Positions 1-5,240 of a stretch of 8,623 nucleotides of DNA are shown here, piece after piece. This DNA is from Methanosarcinaceae archaeon UBA470 (GTDB lineage Archaea > Halobacteriota > Methanosarcinia > Methanosarcinales > Methanosarcinaceae), in NCBI GenBank assembly GCA_002508425.1, contig DAKU01000113.1:20003-28625 (forward strand). The letters run 5' to 3'. Numbering within the stretch: position 1 is the first letter of the stretch; each line of letters opens with the position of its first letter. The translations under genes and the position numbers were made by a program. Under the pieces are notes generated by a model. The model searched no databases. It had not been told where the DNA came from and was given only the letters and a program-made list of their open reading frames with translations.

Positions 1-30
1 CGACGTCATGACCAGCTAGACCACAGGCCC
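1..30 (-). tRNA. tRNA gene, 5' 30 nt only (cut by window edge), possibly tRNA-Val
   Basis: Read on the minus strand from position 30, the sequence fits the canonical tRNA numbering exactly. There is a 7-nt acceptor strand GGGCCTG, T8 and G9, a D-stem GTC pairing with GAC, a D-loop with A14, G15, G18-G19 and A21, then G26 and the first three bases of the anticodon stem. The anticodon lies outside the window, so the identity is not visible. The D-arm (GTCTAG...ATGAC) resembles archaeal valine tRNAs from memory, which is only a guess. A TATA-like box lies about 33 nt upstream of G1. Confidence 0.82.
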
Positions 31-58
31 TTTAAGCAGCATAAAATAGTATTTCTCC

Positions 59-66
59 TCTATAAG
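59..66 (-). promoter_or_regulatory. TATA box for the partial tRNA gene
   Basis: The minus strand reads CTTATAGA here, centred about 32 nt before the first tRNA base. An archaeal TATA box sits about 25-27 nt upstream of the start of transcription, so a short 5' leader of roughly 5 nt is implied. The box lies just downstream of the stop codon of the 63-residue gene, so the tRNA could also be reached by read-through from that gene. Confidence 0.4.
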
Positions 67-85
67 CCTATCGCTGCATCTCTTA

Positions 86-277
86 TTAGTTTTTTGTGGA
101 CCTGACGTATCTGTATGTGAAAAATCCTGCCAGTATAGCTCCTGCTATGATTGTGAACAGTGCCAGGTTGCTGGGCATAACTGCATACACGCCTACAGCT
201 ATCAATGTGCCAGTGGCCACGGCCACAGGGATCAAAAGTGAGTGTTTTCTGATCTGTTGCTCTTTTGGATCTGTCAT
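86..277 (-). CDS. Small two-helix membrane protein, unknown function
   Basis: I do not recognise the family. The 63-residue product has a charged N-terminus (residues 1-12, rich in K, Q and R), a first hydrophobic helix at about residues 14-33, a short turn with a proline near 35, and a second helix at about 37-56. A basic tail (RYVRSTKN) follows. The positive tail and charged head suggest both ends lie in the cytoplasm, which is inference. Codon choice looks like that of its neighbours, and an AAAGGA ribosome binding site lies 10 nt before the ATG with two TATA boxes further upstream, so I take it as a real gene. It stands alone between the YqaA-like gene and a tRNA gene, and context gives no function. 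An overlapping plus-strand frame over the same bases has no such support. Confidence 0.7.
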   Translation of the reverse strand: MTDPKEQQIRKHSLLIPVAVATGTLIAVGVYAVMPSNLALFTIIAGAILAGFFTYRYVRSTKN

Positions 278-298
278 CAGTTCACATTCCTTTATTTA

Positions 299-326
299 TA
301 TATAAGCAACATTCAATTATATATAA
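299..326 (-). promoter_or_regulatory. Tandem TATA boxes upstream of the 63-residue gene
   Basis: Two AT-rich boxes lie on the minus strand: CTTATATA at 299-306 and ATTATATATAAT at 317-326. The distal box would place the transcription start near 295, giving an 18-nt leader that contains the AAAGGA ribosome binding site at 288-293. The proximal box would give a start near the ATG itself, that is, a leaderless transcript. The sequence cannot say which is used. Confidence 0.5.
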
Positions 327-373
327 TTTTCCTGATATAATGTTGTGTAGTAGTTGAAAAGGATGATTTGCCT

Positions 374-823
374 TTAAAATATGCCTAAAAACATGTATGC
401 AACTATAAGATACCTCAGAAACTTTCCCAGAAACACAAAAATGGAGAATGTCTTAAAGTCGAGTTTCATTATGCCACCCACGGCTGTGATGGCATCACCT
501 ATAATGGGAATCCAGGTGAAGAGCAATGAATAGGCACCATATTTTTTAAACCATTTTTCGGCATTGTTCAAACGCTGTTGAGGAATTGACAGGTATTTTT
601 CAACAAGATCCTTGCGTCCTACAAGTCCAATGTAATAGGTTGTGCATGCTCCACAATAGTTTCCTACAGATGCTACTATGACTAATGACATTGGATCAAA
701 TCCTTCACTTATAAGTAATATCAGCAATGCTTCAGAACCAAATGGTAGTACTGTTGAAGCAAGAAAGCTTGCGAGGAACAGCCCGGCATATCCGTAAACA
801 GCAAGATCTAAAACTCCATTCAT
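374..823 (-). CDS. YqaA/DedA-family (SNARE-associated, VTT-domain) membrane protein
   Basis: The 149-residue product is an integral membrane protein of the DedA/VTT superfamily, closest to the short YqaA branch. The first helix is at about residues 5-24. It is followed by the conserved re-entrant segment with LPFGSEALL (27-35), a helix at 45-66 carrying ASVGNYCGACTTYYIG, a polar stretch at 67-95, then helical segments at about 96-119 (with IPIIGD, 106-110) and 125-147 (with GKFLRY). Family members are linked to membrane lipid or undecaprenyl-phosphate movement and proton-motive-force-related phenotypes. The substrate of YqaA proteins is not established. I chose the ATG at 823 because homologues start just before the first helix. 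An upstream ATG at 871 would add 16 residues, including cysteines, that look unlike the family. The ribosome binding site is weak (GGATG) and a T-rich TATA-like stretch at about 845-852 could give a nearly leaderless mRNA. Confidence 0.85.
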   Translation of the reverse strand: MNGVLDLAVYGYAGLFLASFLASTVLPFGSEALLILLISEGFDPMSLVIVASVGNYCGACTTYYIGLVGRKDLVEKYLSIPQQRLNNAEKWFKKYGAYSLLFTWIPIIGDAITAVGGIMKLDFKTFSIFVFLGKFLRYLIVAYMFLGIF

Positions 824-937
824 TGCATCCAATTGAACTATTAAACATAAAAAGCAGGCGGCTCTGCACATTATTTCTAAAAAGCAAAAATATTGGTAAA
901 TGTAACCACAAAGAATACCAAGTTATCATCTTACTGT

Positions 938-986
938 AGGTGAACCGATTCTTATGTTCAAAAGGCTTAAGTTGGCTTGGGTCTAA
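938..986 (+). other. Possible leader ORF (10 codons) with strong ribosome binding site before nth
   Basis: AGGTGA at 938-943 matches the archaeal anti-Shine-Dalgarno sequence and lies 10 nt before ATG at 954. That ATG opens a 10-codon frame (MFKRLKLAWV) ending at TAA 984-986. The stop lies 9 nt before the nth ATG and in the same reading frame. Because nth has no visible ribosome binding site of its own, reinitiation after the short frame is possible. The frame is too short to be judged by composition, so it may be chance. Confidence 0.3.
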
Positions 987-995
987 TTTGTTTCC

Positions 996-1619
996 ATGCT
1001 TGCGTCTGAAGTCATATCGCGCTTGAGGGAAAGATACACTCTGGGCTTTTTCGAACGCATTAATGACCCCTTCTATGTGTTGATATCCACAGTGCTATCA
1101 CAACGTACCCGGGACGATGTTACTATTCCTACTACTGAGAAACTGTTCCAGGTATACGATTCTCCGGAAGCTATGGCAGGAGCAGACTCCGAAGACATTG
1201 AAAAATTAATCAAGAACGTTGGGTTTTACAGGGTTAAATCTCAGCGTATCATAGAGATATCTAGGATACTTCTTGAGGAGTATGGGGGCAAAGTGCCGGA
1301 TAATATCGATGATCTTCTCAAATTACCGGGAGTGGGCAGAAAAACCGCTAACTGTGTACTTACATATGCTTTTCGCAAGGATGCTATTGCAGTAGACACT
1401 CATGTGCACAGGATATCCAATCGTCTTGGCCTGGTCACAACCAAAACTCCAGAGGAAACCGAAGTTGAACTTGAGTTTGTGGTTCCCAGAGAACTGTGGC
1501 AGTATGTTAATGAACTGCTTGTGAGGTTCGGCCAGGATGTATGTCGGCCTGTATCTCCAAAATGTGATGTTTGCGTGCTGGAAGACCTTTGTCCTTCCAG
1601 AGTGATACGTGTGAACTGA
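996..1619 (+). CDS. nth: Endonuclease III (DNA glycosylase/AP lyase)
   Basis: Base-excision repair enzyme that removes oxidised pyrimidines and nicks the abasic site by beta-elimination. The 207 residues compare with 211 for the E. coli enzyme. The helix-hairpin-helix motif LPGVGRKTANCVL spans residues 110-122 and contains the catalytic lysine K116. The catalytic aspartate is D134 in AVDTHVHR. A [4Fe-4S] cluster loop follows with C183, C190, C193 and C199 in the classic C-x6-C-x2-C-x5-C spacing. The LSQRTRD segment (34-40) replaces the bacterial LSAQATD and is typical of archaeal members. The ATG at 996 is the only in-frame start after the TAA at 984, and the N-terminus then fits the family. 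No good ribosome binding site precedes it, so it may be leaderless or coupled to the short leader frame. It is divergent from the YqaA-like gene. Confidence 0.96.
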   Translation: MLASEVISRLRERYTLGFFERINDPFYVLISTVLSQRTRDDVTIPTTEKLFQVYDSPEAMAGADSEDIEKLIKNVGFYRVKSQRIIEISRILLEEYGGKVPDNIDDLLKLPGVGRKTANCVLTYAFRKDAIAVDTHVHRISNRLGLVTTKTPEETEVELEFVVPRELWQYVNELLVRFGQDVCRPVSPKCDVCVLEDLCPSRVIRVN

Positions 1620-1655
1620 CAATTAAAATCTTTTGTTGCAGCTGCATCTCACAAT

Positions 1656-1663
1656 CTATAAAG
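1656..1663 (+). promoter_or_regulatory. Probable TATA box of the ThiC-family gene
   Basis: CTATAAAG lies 37 nt after the nth stop codon and about 75 nt before the next start codon. It would place the transcription start near 1685, with a 5' untranslated region of about 50 nt ending in a good GGAGA ribosome binding site (1726-1730, 5 nt from the ATG). I looked in this leader for a thiamin pyrophosphate riboswitch (CUGAGA core and paired arms) and see none. Confidence 0.45.
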
Positions 1664-1735
1664 CATAAATGACCTATACTGCTTTCGAGCGGTAACAACT
1701 TTACAATCCTTTTTCCTCACTTACAGGAGATATTC

Positions 1736-2986
1736 ATGAAAGCTACTCAGATTGATCATGCACTTGATGGTACACTGACCCCTGAAATGGAGTTAATTTC
1801 TAAAATCGAGAAAATGGATGAAGAAACTGTCATTTCCAGGGTTTCGGATGGCAGCCTCGTTATCATGAAGAGGGACAATGGTCGCTGTATTGCCATAGGC
1901 AGGGGAGCGACAACTAAGGTAAATGTGAACCTTGGGACTTCTTCTGACACCATCCATCCGGGCGAAGAGATAGAAAAAGCACATATTGCAGAAAAATATG
2001 GTGCAGACACGATAACCGATCTCTCCATGGGCGGCGATATCTCTGCTATTCGGAAGTCTATTTTTGAGAATACATCACTTCCGATAACTACAGTTCCTAT
2101 CTATCAGGCTGTTGTTGAAAAGGGTTTGATGGATATGACTGGCGATGACATCCTGTCCTACTTGAAAAAACACGTAAATGAGGGTGTGAATTCTGTTGTT
2201 CTGCACGCAGTGCAGAAAAAGATGCTTGAAAAGATCAAAGGCTCAGGCAGGGTCATGGGTATGGTTTCAAAGGGAGGATCGTTCACAAGCGTCTTCATGT
2301 TGTCCAATAAATGTGAAAATCCCTTCCTTGAATATTTTGACGAGGTCATGGAGATTCTCAGGAAAAAAGATGTTGTGCTTTCTCTGGGTAATACCATGCG
2401 CAGTGGCTGCATACATGATCTGTGGGATGAAACCCATAAAATGGAGGCTGACAGCAATGCGCAGCTGGCACATGAAGCTCATGAGCATGGAGTGCAGGTC
2501 ATCATAGAAGGCATGGGTGGGCATATACAGGCAAATAACATTGCTGAGAGAGTTCAGTTCTATAAATCTCTTTCAAATTTTCCTCTGTTCGTTGCAGGTC
2601 CACTACCAACGGATATTGCCGTAGGGTATGATCATATTGCAGGAGCTGTGGGAGCAAGCATGGCAAGCGGCGCAGGTGCCGATTACCTGTGTTATATCAC
2701 TCCGGCTGAACATCTGTCTCTTCCTTCACCGGAACAGGTAAGAGAAGGTCTGGTTGCCTTCAAGATTGCATCTCATATCGGGGATTCCATAAAATACGGT
2801 ATAAGTGGCAAGGATCTGGAACTTGCCAGGAAGCGTGTGAGGTTTGACTGGGAAGGCCAGATGGAATGTGCGCTTGACCCCGATAAACCCAGAACGATGT
2901 GTCCGGATAATCCGGGTCCATGTACGATGTGCGGGAAATACTGTGCTATCAGTATCATGAGCAATTATCTGGCAGAGGATAATTGA
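1736..2986 (+). CDS. thiC: ThiC-family radical SAM enzyme (phosphomethylpyrimidine synthase or divergent paralogue)
   Basis: ThiC rearranges aminoimidazole ribotide to hydroxymethylpyrimidine phosphate for thiamin. The family fold is clear from GADTITDLSMGGDI (89-102), VPIYQA (120-125), GPLPTDIAVGYDHI (288-301) and TPAEHLSLP (322-330). The C-terminal iron-sulfur loop has C396, C399 and C403. The length of 416 suits the short anaerobic form without the extra N-terminal domain. Several signature positions differ from the ordinary enzyme as I remember it: EGMGGHI (258-264) for EGPGHVP, SKGGS for SRGGS, LGNTMRSG for LGDGLRPG, LHAV for HCG, and cluster spacing C-x2-C-x3-C rather than C-x2-C-x4-C. 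The likely metal ligands H263 and H326 remain. It could be a second ThiC or a paralogue with another product. It is transcribed alone, with no thiamin genes nearby. The start is supported by GGAGA 5 nt upstream. Confidence 0.88.
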   Translation: MKATQIDHALDGTLTPEMELISKIEKMDEETVISRVSDGSLVIMKRDNGRCIAIGRGATTKVNVNLGTSSDTIHPGEEIEKAHIAEKYGADTITDLSMGGDISAIRKSIFENTSLPITTVPIYQAVVEKGLMDMTGDDILSYLKKHVNEGVNSVVLHAVQKKMLEKIKGSGRVMGMVSKGGSFTSVFMLSNKCENPFLEYFDEVMEILRKKDVVLSLGNTMRSGCIHDLWDETHKMEADSNAQLAHEAHEHGVQVIIEGMGGHIQANNIAERVQFYKSLSNFPLFVAGPLPTDIAVGYDHIAGAVGASMASGAGADYLCYITPAEHLSLPSPEQVREGLVAFKIASHIGDSIKYGISGKDLELARKRVRFDWEGQMECALDPDKPRTMCPDNPGPCTMCGKYCAISIMSNYLAEDN

Positions 2987-3159
2987 GCATATTATCAATA
3001 GAGCTTTTATATCTCATTTGTCGCAATGTTGCCGGACTGCTGATATTGTAAAACAAAACCAAAAAGGTTATTCCAAATACTTCATGACTACTCATAAGCC
3101 AATTATTTACTTAAGTTCGCATCGCAAACATAATATAAAATGCGCCAGTTTCCATCACT

Positions 3160-3174
3160 GACTTATATAAAGTC
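3160..3174 (+). promoter_or_regulatory. fae-hps promoter: TATA box inside an inverted repeat
   Basis: The consensus-like TATA box CTTATATA at 3162-3169 predicts a transcription start near 3193 and a leader of about 30 nt. The box is embedded in GACTT-ATATA-AAGTC, a 5-bp inverted repeat with a 5-bp centre, which could be bound by a repressor competing with TBP. A second AT-rich stretch at 3184-3193 is less like the consensus. The start codon at 3224 is preceded by AGGTGA (3215-3220), a strong ribosome binding site 3 nt away. The rest of the 237-nt gap after thiC shows no other structure that I can support. Confidence 0.6.
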
Positions 3175-3223
3175 GGACATGAAGAATATATAGTTTTTAT
3201 TGATCCAATTTTGTAGGTGAAGT

Positions 3224-4420
3224 ATGTTACTAGTCGGCGAAGCACTCATTGGCGAGGAACCAGAACTCGCACACGTAGATCTTATCATTGGTGACAAGAA
3301 TGGTCCTGTAGGACTTGCCTTTGCAAATGGCCTTACCCAGCTGTCGGCTGGGCACACCCCCCTCTTGTCAGTTATCCGTCCAAATCTTCCAGCTAAACCT
3401 TCCACGCTGATCGTCCCTAAAGTTACTGTAAAGAACATGGGACAGGCAGCTCAGATCTTTGGTCCTGCACAGGCAGCCGTGGCAAAGGCTGTTGCAGATG
3501 CCGTTGAAGAAGGCGTTATTGACAAAAAAGATGTGGAAGACCTTGTTATCGTAGCCAGTGTTTTCATACATCCTGAAGCAAAAGATTACAACAGGATTTA
3601 CAGGTACAATTACGGTGCCACCAAGCTGGCTCTTAAGAGGGCTATGGAAGGTTTCCCAAGTGTGGAAACCGTAATGAAAGAAAAAGACAGAGCTGCTCAT
3701 GGTGTCATGGGATTCAAGGTCACCAGGCTATGGGATGCACCATACCTGCAGGTTGCTCTTGATAACCCCAACATCGCAGCTATCCGCAGTATCGTTGCCC
3801 AGATCCCTAAGAGCGACCACGTGATACTTGAAGCCGGTACACCGCTCATAAAACGCTACGGTGTGGATGTCATTTCCCAGTTGCGTGAGATCAGGCCTGA
3901 TGCATTTATAGTTGCAGATCTCAAGACTCTGGACACAGGTAATCTCGAGGCTCGCATGGTTGCAGATGCAACAGCAGATGCTATTGTGATTTCGGCCCTT
4001 GCACCGGTATCAACTCTCCAGAAGGCCATTGAAGAAGCACACAAGACCGGTATATATGCTGTAATGGATACCCTCAACTGTCAGGATCCTCTTGCAGTGC
4101 TTGCAGAGCTCAAGAAGGTAGGCTCACTTCCAGATGTTGTGGAACTGCACCGCGGTATTGATATCGAGGGGACAGAACACGCATGGGGCAGCATTGCTGA
4201 TATTAAGGCATTTTCTACCGAATCCCATAAGGTTCTGGTGGCAGTTGCAGGCGGCATACGCATAGACACTATGCCACTAGCCTTGAAAGCAGGAGCAGAC
4301 ATTCTTGTGGTCGGTCGTGCAATAACCAACGCAAAGGATGTAAGGCAGGTAGCAGAGAAGTTCATAGAAGGTATGAACAAGCCAGAGATCGATCAGTTCA
4401 GGGTCATGACCGATTTCTAA
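3224..4420 (+). CDS. fae-hps: Bifunctional formaldehyde-activating enzyme / 3-hexulose-6-phosphate synthase
   Basis: A fusion of two cytoplasmic enzymes in 398 residues. The N-terminal Fae domain (about 1-160) condenses formaldehyde with tetrahydromethanopterin to methylene-H4MPT. It has the catalytic H17 (ELAHVDL) and the family segments GPVGLAFANGLTQLSAGHTP (27-46) and VPKVTVKN (64-71). The C-terminal Hps domain (about 165-398) belongs to the orotidine-phosphate decarboxylase barrel superfamily. It has the D-x-K-x-x-D active site at D232, K234 and D237, and AGGIR plus VVGRAIT as phosphate-binding segments. Hps interconverts hexulose 6-phosphate with ribulose 5-phosphate and formaldehyde. 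In methanogens the pair is known to run toward pentose synthesis, with Fae catching the released formaldehyde. Start chosen from AGGTGA 3 nt upstream and the position of H17. tpiA follows 33 nt downstream on the same strand. Confidence 0.97.
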   Translation: MLLVGEALIGEEPELAHVDLIIGDKNGPVGLAFANGLTQLSAGHTPLLSVIRPNLPAKPSTLIVPKVTVKNMGQAAQIFGPAQAAVAKAVADAVEEGVIDKKDVEDLVIVASVFIHPEAKDYNRIYRYNYGATKLALKRAMEGFPSVETVMKEKDRAAHGVMGFKVTRLWDAPYLQVALDNPNIAAIRSIVAQIPKSDHVILEAGTPLIKRYGVDVISQLREIRPDAFIVADLKTLDTGNLEARMVADATADAIVISALAPVSTLQKAIEEAHKTGIYAVMDTLNCQDPLAVLAELKKVGSLPDVVELHRGIDIEGTEHAWGSIADIKAFSTESHKVLVAVAGGIRIDTMPLALKAGADILVVGRAITNAKDVRQVAEKFIEGMNKPEIDQFRVMTDF

Positions 4421-4445
4421 GCGTGTTCATTACACACGCCTTTTT
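4421..4445 (+). terminator. Terminator-like hairpin between fae-hps and tpiA
   Basis: GCGTGT (4421-4426) pairs perfectly with ACACGC (4434-4439) across a 7-nt loop, followed by one C and five T. It begins directly after the fae-hps stop codon and ends two bases before the tpiA ribosome binding site AGGAGG (4447-4452). It may cause partial termination, or protect the 3' end of fae-hps mRNA. The short T-run makes full termination uncertain. Confidence 0.5.
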
Positions 4446-4453
4446 CAGGAGGG

Positions 4454-5128
4454 GTGGATATTAGCTCAATTATGATAGTGTTGAACCTAAAGACATATCT
4501 TGAAGGCACAGGAGAAAACTCAGTAAAGATCGCACAGGCATGTAAAGATGTTGCAGACGATTCGGGTATTGACATTGCTGTCGCCCCACAGTTCTGTGAT
4601 ATCTATCGTGTTGCTTCCCAAGTGGATATACCTGTATATTCACAACACCTTGACAGTGTGGGTGCAGGCAGCTTTACAGGTCATGCTTTCTCCAGATGTA
4701 TCAAGGATGCTGGTGCCGTCGGCACTCTCATAAACCACTCCGAAAGACGGCTTACACTTGCCGGGATAGATGCTTCAGTGCAGGTTGCAAAGAAAGTAGG
4801 TCTTACTACCATTGTATGCACAAACAACGTGGCGACTTCTGCAGCTGCAGCAGCCCTGTCTCCGGATTACGTTGCTGTAGAACCTCCGGAGCTTATAGGT
4901 TCAGGTATACCGGTATCCAAAGCTGATCCAGCTGTGGTCACAGGTTCTGTGGAAGCGATCCTGAAGGTCAATCCTGCAGTAAAAGTGCTCTGCGGAGCTG
5001 GTATTTCCAAAGGTGAAGACCTTGCGGCAGCCTTGGAACTTGGTTCAGTGGGTGTGCTGCTGGCCTCAGGCATAGTCAAAGCCCCCAATCCCAAAGCAGC
5101 TCTTGAAGACCTCGTAAGCAAAGTCTGA
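4454..5128 (+). CDS. tpiA: Triose-phosphate isomerase, archaeal type
   Basis: Interconverts dihydroxyacetone phosphate and glyceraldehyde 3-phosphate in gluconeogenesis/glycolysis. It is a compact barrel of 224 residues as drawn, shorter than the bacterial enzyme (about 250) and matching the archaeal tetrameric class. Numbered from the GTG, N11 and K13 lie in LNLKTY, the electrophilic H95 in LINHSERR, the catalytic base E143 in VEPPELIG, and the phosphate loops are GAGISKG (181-187) and LLASGIV. The start is uncertain. GTG at 4454 is only 1 nt after AGGAGG, and ATG at 4472 (218 residues) is 19 nt away. An ATT at 4460, at the ideal 7-nt distance, is a third candidate. It lies 33 nt after fae-hps and is probably co-transcribed, with a hairpin in the gap. 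Confidence 0.95.
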   Translation: MDISSIMIVLNLKTYLEGTGENSVKIAQACKDVADDSGIDIAVAPQFCDIYRVASQVDIPVYSQHLDSVGAGSFTGHAFSRCIKDAGAVGTLINHSERRLTLAGIDASVQVAKKVGLTTIVCTNNVATSAAAAALSPDYVAVEPPELIGSGIPVSKADPAVVTGSVEAILKVNPAVKVLCGAGISKGEDLAAALELGSVGVLLASGIVKAPNPKAALEDLVSKV

Positions 5129-5168
5129 TCTTATTTCTTAATCAACGCAGGCTAAGCCAGCTGATAAC

Positions 5169-5197
5169 GGCATGGCAATAGCTATGCCCTATTTTTT
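5169..5197 (+). terminator. Hairpin plus T-run terminator after tpiA
   Basis: GGCATGGC (5169-5176) pairs with GCTATGCC (5181-5188) over a 4-nt AATA loop, giving 8 pairs including one G-T wobble. CTA and six T (5192-5197) follow. It lies 40 nt past the tpiA stop and in front of the convergent tyrA gene. It resembles a bacterial intrinsic terminator, and in archaea the T-run is the likely working part. The T-run suits only the plus strand. I see no equally good signal for the minus-strand operon. Confidence 0.7.
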
Positions 5198-5240
5198 GCT
5201 ATGGATTATATTTTGAAAATCTCTTGCAGGCCAAGAATAC

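Noticed and set aside
96..305. A 69-codon frame on the plus strand opposite the small membrane protein
   Set aside because: It has no ribosome binding site or promoter in the right place, while the minus-strand frame has both and a sensible two-helix layout.
824..871. An N-terminal extension of 16 residues on the YqaA-like protein (ATG at 871)
   Set aside because: The extension is unlike the family, and the ATG at 823 lies at the expected place before the first helix.
1620..1735. A thiamin pyrophosphate riboswitch in the leader of the ThiC-like gene
   Set aside because: I find no CUGAGA core or the paired arms of a THI box. The leader is short and unstructured by eye.
2987..3223. The 237-nt gap between the ThiC-like gene and fae-hps as a possible noncoding RNA or small gene
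   Set aside because: Apart from the fae-hps promoter and leader I see no stable hairpin, no tRNA-like fold and no frame with a ribosome binding site.
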